From IMG/VR virus record IMGVR_UViG_3300009703_000067, positions 1 through 31,828 of that record: DNA of 31,828 bases; one strand, given 5' to 3'. The translations under genes were made by a program, and so were the position numbers. How positions within the stretch are numbered: position 1 is the stretch's first letter; every line of letters begins with the position of its first letter. Below the pieces are notes generated by a model. The model was not told the origin of the DNA and did not search any database. It worked only from the letters and a program-made list of their open reading frames with translations. This stretch comes from a virus. Shown piece after piece: positions 16,316 through 25,100 of the stretch.

Positions 16316-19300
16316 TTAACAGTCTTTCTTCTATATACTATACCAAAACTATCTATGCTTCTAACTTGGTTTTTAACCCATATTTCTGCTGTCTTAGCTG
16401 TTCTTCCAGTTAATAATTTATAAGTATTATCATCCTTTTTTTCTATAGTTTGATATACTCCATCAGTAACTAAAAATATATTATTATTAGTTGTATCAAC
16501 AGGATTACTTACAGTTCCATTAACAGCACCTGTCACTTTCAACTTATAAATCTTTTTCTTCTGAGTATCAGCACCCATTGTAAATAATTTTGATCTCCAC
16601 TCAAAAGCTTTACTAATTTTATCATTCTCTAAATATTTATATATTTGTGAGCCATCAGAAATTAGAATAGAACCAGATATATCTTGAAAAGCAGTCTTTA
16701 CATAAGGACTACTCCATCTATCCCATCTCTGTCTTGAAATATTCCATGCCCAAGCTTTCCCAACTGTTCCTTCTTGCCATATAACATCTGCTAAAAATAC
16801 TACAACAGATTGCATTTTAGAATCAAACAATAATCGAGGAGTATAACCTTCATTTAAAGTAGTTTTTATCCCTTTATGATAAGAATGTGACCAATCAGGG
16901 AATCGTGAAGACTTTAATATTGCATCACCAATAGGTGTTAAGTTTGCTCCATCATGTTTATATATATTTGTTTTAGAAGCGAAAAACATACCAAATTCTG
17001 TTACAACTATTGAATCATTATTAATACATCCAGCACCATCATAAATATCTTCAATTGCAAACGAATTAGGGTCAATCCTATAAGTTGTATTGTCACTAAA
17101 TGCGTATAATCTGCCTGCAAAACCCTTGATACAGTTTACTTTCTGTGGTAATAATGTATAATCTACAGTATAATCAAATTTAGCTGATTGTCCTGGTTTT
17201 GAAAAGAAAATATAATTAGGTAGATATTCTTCAATTTCAGGAACATAACAGTCTGTAACAGCCAATATATTATTAACCATAGTTGCTATCTCAAATTGAA
17301 CAAAAGGTCGTAAGATAGTCTCTGACATATCATTAATCACTTCATAATCAGCTATAGAAGTATTATTATCTGTAAAGAATGTAGTTTGGGAATCACTACT
17401 TGAATCATAAGACCATTCTTCTGATATTTTAATAGACTTGACTAATGTATATTTGCTATTTTTAATTGATCTATATACATTAAGATGAGTTATCCTTGAA
17501 GATATGTCTTTAGGTATAGTAATAGTCACTTTTGCTGAATTTGCAATGGTATTTGACCATGTAGATTTTGTAAGTGAACTTTCTAAGTAATTATCATAAG
17601 TATAGGTAAGTTTATAATCTAATTCTTGACTTTCAAAAAGACCATTAGAACCAGTATCCTCAATAAGGACTCCTGTATCATTCTCTGCCAATACATCTTC
17701 AACACTTTCAGTATTTGAAAGAGGTATTGTTTTAGTCCCTATATTCATATTTCCTTCAGTAGAAATACATGAAAATGTTGCTTCTGTAGTATCTATTGAT
17801 AATAAAGAAGACATCGGATTAGAAAATGATGTAAAATTAAATGATTGATCATCAAATAATATTGGATTACCACTTAAATCTGCAACAGGAGGAATAGTAA
17901 ACTTTGTAATCTTATCATCAGATAATGAAAATATAAAATTATCAGCATTCCCTGTAGTAATGGCTTTAGACAAGATTTTATCTGTATCGGCAATGGCTAA
18001 TAAACTTCCATTGCTCACTCCTTTCATTTGAAATGACCCATGCATTCCTAATAATCCTGCATGATTAGGACTTACAAAATATACTCCAGATTTTGCAACT
18101 TCAAGCGAATATGCTGCATTGAAGGAATCATACCCTGAAGTTTCGCCTAATATACTTAAATTATCATATAGCGAAACATAATTATGAAGCTCTCCATTTA
18201 TTTTTTTACTGAAATTAACAGGGACACAAAGACCTGTACCTCCGTTATGAAAGCTTAATGAATGTCTTTTAGGGATAATATACATGATATCTGAAGCATT
18301 ATATCTGACAAACCCTGCCCATTTATTATTTATATCTAAATCTCCAATATATCCATCATCAATTGGATCGTAAGAACCAGAATGTGTAGTAACTGCTGAC
18401 CCATTAGTATTCCTATATGAATACCGACCTCTCCAGTTAGTACCAAGTAAATTAACATAGGAATAATAATATAAAAAATGGTCTCCATACTGTCCTGGAA
18501 GGTGACTCATAAATGCAGTTCCAAATGAAACAGGAGTTGCATCAGTTAATGTTAAATCATTAATTTGCGTTGTAGAAACATCTACTGTTCCTTTAAATAA
18601 ATATCTACCATCCTTTTGAGTTGTAGTATTCCCAAATGAATGCAAGATTAAAGGAGCATAATCTTCTATATTTGTATAATCTATAGGAGTCATTAATACC
18701 CATAATGTATTTCCTGTAGGCTCATAAGCTAATCCTCCAACTTCAACTCTTAAATCATTATGCAAATTATCAAAATCAAGGTTAAAAGATCTATCAAAAC
18801 TACTTAATGCTTCAAATGCAGTGTCATTTATACCTGATTCATCACTAAGTACAAGATCTAATACATTTATACTTGACGCTGTTTCATCATATAAGAGTAA
18901 TCCCTTTTCACCTGACGAACCATTATGTTCATCATAAAGACACATTGTCCCTACTGCAATACCTAAATCAGCTGTTTCTTTTATTAATGGAGTTGCTAAA
19001 GTATGATTATATCTATATAACTTTGAATTTCCTCTTTTCATACAATAAACATAATCACCTATTACTACAGTATGATCAAATGATTTAGAAAAAGAATTTA
19101 TAGAAGGAGCTAATAATTCTAAATTATGAACCTCAAGATCCCCATCTTTTTCTTTTAATAACTGAGGAGGAGAATCTTTTGAACTATAAAAAATATTAGT
19201 TTTCCCATCTTTTATAGTCTTCGATGCATCTGTTGTTACAATAGTAGTTGTTTTATCTTCTTGATAAAATCCATCTTCTTCTTTTAAGGTAGTTATTGTT

Positions 19301-20001
19301 TTTTCACCAGCTGTACCTGATAATATCCCTATCTGTCTATTGTTTTCAGTTTCATGCTCAAATAATCTTAAAGTATCTGGAATTTCCATATATTCATAAT
19401 AATCAATACTATAAAAATAAATCCCTACCCCCCAATAACCAACAGCAGTAGTAACAGTTTGAAATATTTTAAATCTTACAGTTGCTATAGAAACAGGAGT
19501 ATCAGAATCAAGTGGTATTCTTATACTAAATTGAACATTTTTAGGTATTTGATTTTTTAAAAAAGGATAAGAAGTCCCTATTACATTACTATTTGAATCA
19601 AAAAAAGTAAACTCAAATGCTGTATCTTCAAGCACTGCATAGTTGGCTGAATCAACCTTTAAAATTAATTCATATATTCCGTTCTGTCCTTCTATTGGAG
19701 TACTCAATGTAATATTTATATGGCTGGTATTATTTGCCATAGAAAGGAGCTTAGAACCATCATCTTGATCCGCAAGAGTATCCGTAGCATCTGTATCTAT
19801 TACATCCTCTAAACCCAAATCATATTCTGTCTTACTTTCAGCTAATACAGTATCTTCAGGAACTCCTTTCAAAACACCATATTCAGCAGTAGGATCTATA
19901 TTATGACTCATAGAAGCAGCATCATCAGGTATATCTGTAGTAGATACAGAAGATACTGTTCCAGATGTAAATCCTTTTATCTCTAAAAGCTCTTTAGGCA
20001 A
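16312..20001 (-). CDS. Tail nozzle / tail tubular B-like stabilisation protein (1229 aa)
   Basis: A very large, Ser/Thr/Asp-rich, almost all-beta protein. The N-terminus (K-E-L-L-E-I-K-G-F, D-I-P-D-D-A-A-S-M-S-H-N-I-D) has the form common to podovirus nozzle proteins of the T7 gp12 / P22 gp10 role. The C-terminal third has I-F-F-S-K-P-G, G-F-A-G-R-L-Y-A-F, Y-D-G-A-G-C and G-M-F-F-A-S-K-T-N-I-Y-K-H-D-G, the recurring beta-propeller blades of those proteins. The family is usually 600-1000 residues, so this one is long, with extra sheet-rich material around residues 80-420. The start is a TTG directly after the preceding stop and has only weak purine-rich sequence upstream. It probably forms the distal tail tube in the virion. 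Confidence 0.7.
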   Translation of the reverse strand: MPKELLEIKGFTSGTVSSVSTTDIPDDAASMSHNIDPTAEYGVLKGVPEDTVLAESKTEYDLGLEDVIDTDATDTLADQDDGSKLLSMANNTSHINITLSTPIEGQNGIYELILKVDSANYAVLEDTAFEFTFFDSNSNVIGTSYPFLKNQIPKNVQFSIRIPLDSDTPVSIATVRFKIFQTVTTAVGYWGVGIYFYSIDYYEYMEIPDTLRLFEHETENNRQIGILSGTAGEKTITTLKEEDGFYQEDKTTTIVTTDASKTIKDGKTNIFYSSKDSPPQLLKEKDGDLEVHNLELLAPSINSFSKSFDHTVVIGDYVYCMKRGNSKLYRYNHTLATPLIKETADLGIAVGTMCLYDEHNGSSGEKGLLLYDETASSINVLDLVLSDESGINDTAFEALSSFDRSFNLDFDNLHNDLRVEVGGLAYEPTGNTLWVLMTPIDYTNIEDYAPLILHSFGNTTTQKDGRYLFKGTVDVSTTQINDLTLTDATPVSFGTAFMSHLPGQYGDHFLYYYSYVNLLGTNWRGRYSYRNTNGSAVTTHSGSYDPIDDGYIGDLDINNKWAGFVRYNASDIMYIIPKRHSLSFHNGGTGLCVPVNFSKKINGELHNYVSLYDNLSILGETSGYDSFNAAYSLEVAKSGVYFVSPNHAGLLGMHGSFQMKGVSNGSLLAIADTDKILSKAITTGNADNFIFSLSDDKITKFTIPPVADLSGNPILFDDQSFNFTSFSNPMSSLLSIDTTEATFSCISTEGNMNIGTKTIPLSNTESVEDVLAENDTGVLIEDTGSNGLFESQELDYKLTYTYDNYLESSLTKSTWSNTIANSAKVTITIPKDISSRITHLNVYRSIKNSKYTLVKSIKISEEWSYDSSSDSQTTFFTDNNTSIADYEVINDMSETILRPFVQFEIATMVNNILAVTDCYVPEIEEYLPNYIFFSKPGQSAKFDYTVDYTLLPQKVNCIKGFAGRLYAFSDNTTYRIDPNSFAIEDIYDGAGCINNDSIVVTEFGMFFASKTNIYKHDGANLTPIGDAILKSSRFPDWSHSYHKGIKTTLNEGYTPRLLFDSKMQSVVVFLADVIWQEGTVGKAWAWNISRQRWDRWSSPYVKTAFQDISGSILISDGSQIYKYLENDKISKAFEWRSKLFTMGADTQKKKIYKLKVTGAVNGTVSNPVDTTNNNIFLVTDGVYQTIEKKDDNTYKLLTGRTAKTAEIWVKNQVRSIDSFGIVYRRKTVK

Positions 20002-20199
20002 TTACTTCTCTATTATTGCTTCTGTTAAAGCTTCTTGCATAGCTTCGTATAAGGCATCTAATAATTCAGCTTCAGTCTCTTCTGAAATCATAGGTAAATT
20101 CATCTTCTTATTCAAATGAATGATAACTTTTTCCTTCGTAGATTCATTCATAATCATTTCTATTACCATTTTTTTCAAAGCTTTTATTAACTTGTTCAT
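20002..20199 (-). CDS. Small helical hypothetical protein (65 aa)
   Basis: The ATG overlaps the previous TGA (20196-20199), and the gene ends one codon before the nozzle-like gene. The protein has a basic amphipathic N-terminal helix (K-L-I-K-A-L-K-K-M) and an acidic C-terminal helix (E-T-E-A-E-L-L-D-A-L-Y-E-A). It lacks a membrane span. No family is recognised. A role in assembly of the neighbouring tail protein is possible on position alone. Confidence 0.5.
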   Translation of the reverse strand: MNKLIKALKKMVIEMIMNESTKEKVIIHLNKKMNLPMISEETEAELLDALYEAMQEALTEAIIEK

Positions 20200-20366
20200 T
20201 TTTTTGCCTTTAATTGCTTTTCAATTTTAGCAATCTTTCTTTCTATCTTTTTAAATCTTTTTTCTTGTTCTTGAAATACATCTGTAATTTCATCTACAAT
20301 GGGATATTTCTTCCCTAATGTTTCATCAAGTACTTTCATCACTATATTACTTATATATGCTTTCAT
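20196..20366 (-). CDS. Small helical hypothetical protein (56 aa)
   Basis: An ATG at 20366 follows AAGGATG with normal spacing, and the 56-codon frame ends at TGA 20196-20198, overlapping the next ATG. The N-terminal half (I-V-M-K-V-L-D-E-T-L) is amphipathic. The C-terminal half is a strongly basic coiled-coil-like helix (K-R-F-K-K-I-E-R-K-I-A-K-I-E-K-Q-L). It fills the gap between the membrane coiled-coil gene and the 65-aa gene. Function is unknown. Confidence 0.55.
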   Translation of the reverse strand: MKAYISNIVMKVLDETLGKKYPIVDEITDVFQEQEKRFKKIERKIAKIEKQLKAKK

Positions 20367-20374
20367 AATCATCC

Positions 20375-20677
20375 TTATTTGTCTGTTTTAATAAATTTTA
20401 ACAATGTGTTTAAGCTGCTTTCTATCGCATTAACATCCTCACCTATAAGCCTTTGGTTAGCTATTAACTTTTCCACAATACTATACAGTTTTTTATTGCT
20501 CTCTATAACCTCTTCTTTTATTTCAGATACCTCTCTATTGCATTCACTAAAATTGTTATCCATTCTATTAGTATAATTAATAAAAAACCACTTAGCAAAC
20601 CAAGAGATAGCACCAAATAAGCAGAAGATAATAACGACTGCAAGTCCATTTTCACTTAATAGTTTACTTATGTCCAT
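20375..20677 (-). CDS. One-span membrane protein with coiled coil, lysis-associated (100 aa)
   Basis: Residues 11-34 are a hydrophobic span (L-A-V-V-I-I-F-C-L-F-G-A-I-S-W-F) followed by N-Y-T-N-R-M and then a long acidic/basic heptad region to the C-terminus. A single N-terminal span plus cytoplasmic or periplasmic coiled coil resembles XhlA/BhlA-type holin-associated proteins. The start overlaps the preceding gene by 14 bases. Its place two genes after the endolysin suggests a holin or holin partner. No spanin lipobox is seen here. Confidence 0.55.
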   Translation of the reverse strand: MDISKLLSENGLAVVIIFCLFGAISWFAKWFFINYTNRMDNNFSECNREVSEIKEEVIESNKKLYSIVEKLIANQRLIGEDVNAIESSLNTLLKFIKTDK

Positions 20678-20921
20678 CGTGTATCATATCTAAAATCTTT
20701 TCTAAATCACCCTTAATGTCATCAAGCTTATGATTCATCCCAATAATCATCACTTCTTGAACTGCAATATTAGTCTTTAATTCACTAATTGCATCTGCAT
20801 TTTCTTTTACTTCATCTGTCAATGGGATAACAAACCAACCTAATATTATCGTTACTACAAATGTTATTGCACTCACAATAGGTCGTAAACTTTCTATTGC
20901 ATTATTCACATTCTTATTCAT
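20664..20921 (-). CDS. One-span membrane protein with coiled coil, holin candidate (85 aa)
   Basis: The ATG overlaps the endolysin stop (ATGA, 20918-20921) and is preceded by AAGGAG. Residues 15-34 form a hydrophobic span (I-V-S-A-I-T-F-V-V-T-I-I-L-G-W-F-V-I-P-L). The remainder is a charged helix with heptads (I-S-E-L-K-T-N-I, L-D-D-I-K-G-D-L-E-K-I-L). The layout matches that of the next gene, so the phage has two proteins of the same design in tandem. Direct coupling to the endolysin makes it the better holin candidate. Holin families are too diverse to name one. Confidence 0.55.
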   Translation of the reverse strand: MNKNVNNAIESLRPIVSAITFVVTIILGWFVIPLTDEVKENADAISELKTNIAVQEVMIIGMNHKLDDIKGDLEKILDMIHDGHK

Positions 20922-21397
20922 ACTTCACAACTCCTTTTAAACCAACCAACCCAGTATTTTTCCATCTTAGGTTTCTTCATTACTAATTCAGCATAATACA
21001 TAACTCTATATGCTCTCAATCTAAAATCTTCTAAACTTGATGCAGCTCCTATAGTCATTGTACCTATACGACCATCCATCGCTATTTTATTCGAGTTCTT
21101 GCTATTACAAGCTTCTTGAAGTATCTTAATGGCTCTATAACCACCCATATTAACACACATATCAAAATAAATATGCCTGATATGATTAGAGAGATCCCCA
21201 ACCCTATACTTGTCCCAATAGTCTCGCTTGTATAATTCCTTAGCCCTCTCAACAGTCAAACCCTTTATATCTTCATCAGGATAAGCTTTCTTACTTATCC
21301 CATATTTCGTTTCTCCACCAGGATCTACAGGATCGTTAGTATAACCTCCCTCGTGCATTAAAACCTTCTCTATGATGTCATTAAACTCACTTAACAA
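20918..21397 (-). CDS. Endolysin, GH108-type muramidase (159 aa)
   Basis: The N-terminal motif H-E16-G-G-Y-T-N-D-P-V-D-P-G-G-E-T-K-Y-G-I-S is diagnostic for glycoside hydrolase family 108, with E16 as the expected catalytic acid. The C-terminal part (D-G-R-I-G near residues 109-113, then the L-R-A-Y-R-V-M-Y-Y helix) matches the peptidoglycan-binding module usually joined to it. It would cleave the peptidoglycan glycan backbone at lysis. No signal peptide is visible, so it needs a holin for export. The start is a TTG with AGGAG upstream; no in-frame ATG precedes the catalytic motif by a sensible distance. It is 159 aa, close to the family's usual 160-180. Confidence 0.88.
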   Translation of the reverse strand: MLSEFNDIIEKVLMHEGGYTNDPVDPGGETKYGISKKAYPDEDIKGLTVERAKELYKRDYWDKYRVGDLSNHIRHIYFDMCVNMGGYRAIKILQEACNSKNSNKIAMDGRIGTMTIGAASSLEDFRLRAYRVMYYAELVMKKPKMEKYWVGWFKRSCEV

Positions 21398-21479
21398 TGT
21401 ATATAACTCCTTTAGGAATGTAATACTCCATTATATTTGAATAACTAACAGTATAAGTTAAAACTATTATATCATTCAT
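21387..21479 (-). CDS. Possible small hydrophobic peptide (30 aa)
   Basis: The 105-base space between the jelly-roll-like gene and the endolysin holds a 30-codon frame starting at ATG 21479 and ending at TGA 21387-21389, overlapping the endolysin start. The peptide is Ile/Val/Tyr-rich. No ribosome binding site precedes it, which weakens the call. It may equally be untranslated leader for the endolysin, whose AGGAG lies inside it. Confidence 0.25.
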   Translation of the reverse strand: MNDIIVLTYTVSYSNIMEYYIPKGVIYIVK

Positions 21480-21502
21480 TTTTAAATCTATTGTATTATT
21501 TA

Positions 21503-22174
21503 TCAAAAATTCATCCCCATAAATACTGCGTTGTCTGTAGGTGCTAAAGTATAGTCAATATATGGGTCATTACTTGTACCTATATTATCACTATAATATA
21601 ATCCATTTCTATGTTCTGAATATCCTGTAGGGGCAATATCTTTTAAATCGTAATCATAATTAAGCAAACATATATAAATATTATCATTATCTTCCATATC
21701 AGTTAATGCTTGAGAATTTAAAGTAATGTTATTATATCCTGTTGTACTCCATGTAGATACTGTATCTGAATATTTAGTAACATTGCTTTCATTATCTCCA
21801 CCACCACTTCCATCTGTTGTTGTATCCCATCCTGCTATTGCACTAAAATCTGAATCACTTAAAGTTGCTATGCCCGAAGTTGCTTTTACTGCTATGATAT
21901 CACCTCCACCATTAGTATATCCTCTTACTTTTAATGTTACACTACTCAAAGTAGATGAAATCTCTGATGTATCAAAATATAAGAACGACCTAAAAATAGT
22001 ATAAACATTTCCACCCCCTCTCGCAGAAGTCCTTTCTGCTGCAATCCCATAAAGATGATTACTGCCTGATGAGATAGTAGAAGTACCAGAAGAATTATCT
22101 CTTGCATTACTCCAACTTGACTGCTGATATCTTGAGCTATATCCATCATTTGTATTAGAGGATATAATTGCCAC
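21503..22174 (-). CDS. Jelly-roll (DNRLRE-like) tail surface protein (223 aa)
   Basis: A Ser/Thr/Gly-rich, beta-only protein. The central F-R-S-F-L-Y-F-D-T-S-E-I and L-S-S-V-T-L-K-V-R-G-Y segments (about residues 61-86) follow the pattern of DNRLRE/carbohydrate-binding jelly-roll modules, where a phenylalanine-rich strand precedes a variable-loop strand. W-S-T-T-G-Y-N-N-I-T-L-N supplies the matching later strand. Its position among fibre genes suggests a receptor-binding or fibre-tip component. The start lies one base into the stop region of the methyltransferase gene. The exact family is not certain. Confidence 0.5.
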   Translation of the reverse strand: MAIISSNTNDGYSSRYQQSSWSNARDNSSGTSTISSGSNHLYGIAAERTSARGGGNVYTIFRSFLYFDTSEISSTLSSVTLKVRGYTNGGGDIIAVKATSGIATLSDSDFSAIAGWDTTTDGSGGGDNESNVTKYSDTVSTWSTTGYNNITLNSQALTDMEDNDNIYICLLNYDYDLKDIAPTGYSEHRNGLYYSDNIGTSNDPYIDYTLAPTDNAVFMGMNF

Positions 22175-22722
22175 TATAAGCTCACCTTCGGCATACTATA
22201 AGTATTTTCATTAAAATATTTATTAGCATCAGGGGTTATTGGAATGCTTTCAAATTCTATTGAATTAAATCTATGTTCATTCCTTCTGTCTGTAAAATTA
22301 TTCCAATAAGTTATCTTTGCACCTGGATTAGCGGTTAAAGTTGCAAAATCCTTAAAATCTAACCAATTTTCATCTCCATAAGTATCAATAAATATTCCAT
22401 CATAAGTAGATAAGCCTTCTACACTATTCCAATCTCCTTCTACAATAGTAACATTAGATTTTCCCTCTGCCCATGTTTTTAACTTTTCAATAATCTGAGG
22501 ATGTATTTCAATTATCGTATGAGAATTTACTCCTTGTGCTTGTATATAGTCTGAACAAATACCCATACCAAATCCTATCTCTAAAATATCTCCCTTAGAA
22601 CTACAAATATATTCAGCACTTTTTTCCATTATTTGAATTTCCCAGTCCATCATTACTTCAACACCTGATTCATGTACTATCTTTGTATCTTCGAAAATTA
22701 ATACTTCATCCTTAAAAGCCAT
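22174..22722 (-). CDS. GAMT/RMT2-like class I methyltransferase (182 aa)
   Basis: The SAM-binding motif I is I-L-E-I-G-F-G-M-G (residues 46-54). It is preceded by V-M-M-D-W-E (23-28) and followed by I-I-E-I-H-P (70-75), E-G-D-W (95-98), D-G-I-F-I-D-T-Y-G-D (108-117) and I-T-Y-W-N-N. These match, in order, the distinctive motifs of the guanidinoacetate N-methyltransferase / protein arginine methyltransferase RMT2 group, including V-M-x-x-W-E and D-T-Y. The product probably methylates a guanidino or amide nitrogen, on a small molecule or a protein. It lies directly between a fibre gene and a jelly-roll-like gene with coupled overlaps, so a virion fibre or a host surface component are candidate targets. 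The substrate cannot be read from sequence. Confidence 0.75.
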   Translation of the reverse strand: MAFKDEVLIFEDTKIVHESGVEVMMDWEIQIMEKSAEYICSSKGDILEIGFGMGICSDYIQAQGVNSHTIIEIHPQIIEKLKTWAEGKSNVTIVEGDWNSVEGLSTYDGIFIDTYGDENWLDFKDFATLTANPGAKITYWNNFTDRRNEHRFNSIEFESIPITPDANKYFNENTYSMPKVSL

Positions 22723-24698
22723 TATGCAAAGTCCAAACTTGCAGCACCATAATAGTTACTACCATCAAAATAAAATGAAATTATATCTACTGCATTTGCA
22801 TCTGTTGATAGAGTAGGAGCTGTACCACCTCCAGACCATTTAATAGTTGTATTCCAAGTTATTGTACGACTTCCTGTGCCATCTTGTACTAATTTTAATA
22901 ATAAATTACAAGGATTAGTTGGAGCAGTAAAACTCAAAGTTCCGTTACCTGATCCAAAAGTAAATTCATATTTATTTCCATTTTTCCAATCAATAGTAGT
23001 AACACCACCACTACCAGTAGAACCCTGTTGAGTAAATCCTATAGAATTAGTACCGCAATCTAATTCCCCTCCAAGTGAAGGAGTGGTGTCAGTAGAAAGC
23101 TCAGTTGTATCAGTATAGTTAGCAGAGTCTATGGTGTACGAACTGCTTTGGTCAGTAGTCCAGTCAATATGTTCTTTCGCTACTACATTGTCTAAATTAG
23201 AATGAGACGGTAATGTCCATTCAGGTATCCCAGATGTATTATGTGATAAAAATTTATAATCAACAGATGTCGAAGCTTCAGGGACAGTGTATTCAGTTTT
23301 ACCAAGATTATTTATCGAAGTTTTATCATCTGATGTTTCTAATTTAATAAATCCATTTTTTAGAATCCCAGTCGTACTTATACTTAATGTACCAGTAATT
23401 AAAATATTCCCACCTATAGTAGGTGAATTTGTCCATGATGCAGTAGTACCATTTGTCCAAAGTATAGAATTAGCAGCTCCTAATTCTAATCGAGTAGGAG
23501 TACCAGAAGTACCACCAGCAATTAAATCACCAGTTCCAGTCATAGGATTCGATAATACACTTGAAAATGATAATGTACCACTTCCGTCTGTTATTAAAGC
23601 ATTACCACTTACTCCGTCTGATGAAGGTAAAGTAAAACTAACATTAGCTCCCATATTTGGATCAACAATTAAAGAAACTGTATAAGAATTAGCATTTTCC
23701 ATTAGAAAATTATTTTTAACTTTCAAATTATTAGAAATCGTCACCAATCCTGTATCAGCACCACCATCCCCATCCAACCCAGTACCTATAGTTAAGTTAT
23801 TTGCTGATGATTGTTTTAAATACGACTGCTGCCATTCAGTACCAGAATACTTACCCAAGTTTATCTGACTACCTGAATTTATAGAAAGAGACCCAAAATT
23901 AACATCAGCACTCGTATCAATATCTTGAACAGTTGAAAGTGTTATCTGAGGTCCACTAATACTCCCATCTAATGTATCTAAGATAGTATTACTTAAAGTA
24001 CTTGTTATTTGATTAGCTGTACCTTCAATTTGTAATAAATGAAGATTTTCTAAAAAAGCTAAATCCGTAAAATAATTACCATAATCTACATTAGTATTTA
24101 CAGTATTTTGTGAAGTAGCAACTCCATCAGAATCAAAATTCCACCCCTTTATATTAGCACTATCATCTATAGGTTCACCATCATCATCATAATCAGTAGG
24201 TTCTTCGTTTAATGAGCTAACATCGTTAGTTTGCCATCGCAAAACATAAAAATTATTATCTAATGCTTCTGCTATAAATAATCCATTAAATTTAATTTCA
24301 GACATATTATAATGATATATAGGGAAAAGTTCTCCATCAGAATATCCGTGATTTAAAACATAGTGGTTTGAGGTAACCTTGCAAAAAACAGCATCATATC
24401 TATAGATACTTGTATCTGATTCAACCCAGTCAGGAGCCGTACTTACATTATATAATCCTGTGATATCATCGTTTGTATTCTGCCTGTCACATATATAAGC
24501 AGTCGGATTTATGTTGCCAGATGGAGGAGTATCTCCAATCATTCCTAATCGTGAAAATGGAACATCTCCGCTCAATGAAGGTGATGCCCATGATAATACA
24601 CCTGTTGATGTTGTTTTAAGAAAAGTATTTGACCTTGGACTGATCGCTAAATCAACACCTGTAACTTTTCCTTCAAGTAATACCTTATTCCAAGCCAC
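22722..24698 (-). CDS. Tail fibre protein (658 aa)
   Basis: GTG start; the N-terminus M-A-W-N-K-V-L-L resembles that of the 623-aa fibre (M-A-G-W-K-K-V-L-L), a likely shared virion-attachment end. The body is Ser/Thr/Gly/Asn-rich beta sequence, with stretches such as T-P-S-L-G-G-E-L-D-C and G-T-L-S-I-S-T-T-G. The C-terminus has the familiar fibre-tip pattern L-L-L-K-L-V-Q-D-G-T-G-S-R-T-I-T-W, W-S-G-G-G-T-A-P-T-L-S, and F-Y-F-D-G-S-N-Y-Y-G. It likely forms a homotrimer that recognises the host surface. Upstream AAGG is rather distant, so initiation may be weak. Confidence 0.75.
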   Translation of the reverse strand: MAWNKVLLEGKVTGVDLAISPRSNTFLKTTSTGVLSWASPSLSGDVPFSRLGMIGDTPPSGNINPTAYICDRQNTNDDITGLYNVSTAPDWVESDTSIYRYDAVFCKVTSNHYVLNHGYSDGELFPIYHYNMSEIKFNGLFIAEALDNNFYVLRWQTNDVSSLNEEPTDYDDDGEPIDDSANIKGWNFDSDGVATSQNTVNTNVDYGNYFTDLAFLENLHLLQIEGTANQITSTLSNTILDTLDGSISGPQITLSTVQDIDTSADVNFGSLSINSGSQINLGKYSGTEWQQSYLKQSSANNLTIGTGLDGDGGADTGLVTISNNLKVKNNFLMENANSYTVSLIVDPNMGANVSFTLPSSDGVSGNALITDGSGTLSFSSVLSNPMTGTGDLIAGGTSGTPTRLELGAANSILWTNGTTASWTNSPTIGGNILITGTLSISTTGILKNGFIKLETSDDKTSINNLGKTEYTVPEASTSVDYKFLSHNTSGIPEWTLPSHSNLDNVVAKEHIDWTTDQSSSYTIDSANYTDTTELSTDTTPSLGGELDCGTNSIGFTQQGSTGSGGVTTIDWKNGNKYEFTFGSGNGTLSFTAPTNPCNLLLKLVQDGTGSRTITWNTTIKWSGGGTAPTLSTDANAVDIISFYFDGSNYYGAASLDFA

Positions 24699-24732
24699 AG
24701 TTAGATAGCAACCTTATTTTTTGTTGCTGTTT

Positions 24733-24888
24733 TTAGTCTTTTTTTTTTAAGGGAGGAGCCTCTTCAATAGGCTCAACAAGTCCATTTAATTTTTGAATTA
24801 ATGTAGCAACTGTTATAACTTCAGTTCCTTCAAACTTAGCTCTACCTATAATTTGTAATAAAGCTTGAGCTTCTTCTTTCGTAATCAT
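24733..24888 (-). CDS. Small hypothetical protein between fibre genes (51 aa)
   Basis: The ATG overlaps the preceding TAA (24888-24890). A 51-codon frame ends at TAA 24733-24735. The protein is M-I-T-K-E-E-A-Q-A-L-L at the N-terminus, then a helix, then a P-I-E-E-A-P-P tail ending in K-K-K-D. It could be a small fibre-assembly or capping factor by position. No family is recognised. Confidence 0.55.
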   Translation of the reverse strand: MITKEEAQALLQIIGRAKFEGTEVITVATLIQKLNGLVEPIEEAPPLKKKD

Positions 24889-25082
24889 TATACCCCTTGT
24901 ATTAGTTGGTTTTTTTCAGATAAATGTATATGCAAAGCTTCAAACTTACTAAGTGTAGCTGTTGCTTGTTTAAATTCACTCCCCATTATTTGAGTTCTAT
25001 TAAATAATGCAAGGATGAATCCTGTATCTTTTATATTTAACACGATCTTTGATGGATCCTGTTTATTAGATTTCTCTATCAT
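24888..25082 (-). CDS. Small hypothetical protein between fibre genes (64 aa)
   Basis: The start follows AAGAAAG, and the stop overlaps the next ATG (TAATG). The product is a mixed alpha/beta protein with I-V-L-N-I-K-D-T-G-F-I-L-A-L-F and a helix from residue 36 (S-E-F-K-Q-A-T-A-T-L-S-K-F). Its pairing with the 51-aa gene between two large fibres suggests that the two act together, perhaps in fibre assembly. Nothing more can be said from sequence. Confidence 0.55.
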   Translation of the reverse strand: MIEKSNKQDPSKIVLNIKDTGFILALFNRTQIMGSEFKQATATLSKFEALHIHLSEKNQLIQGV

Positions 25083-25100
25083 ATTCTTTCTTATTTATTA

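Noticed and set aside
23287-23685. 132-codon + strand open frame opposite the 658-aa fibre
   Set aside because: Same cause as the frame at 26203-26607: a shadow of low-complexity fibre coding sequence inside an all - strand operon.
24707-24734. AGCAAC/GTTGCT hairpin followed by T residues on the + strand
   Set aside because: It would terminate only + strand transcripts and no + strand gene is near. The T run comes from Lys codons of the 51-aa gene. It could block antisense RNA but support is weak.
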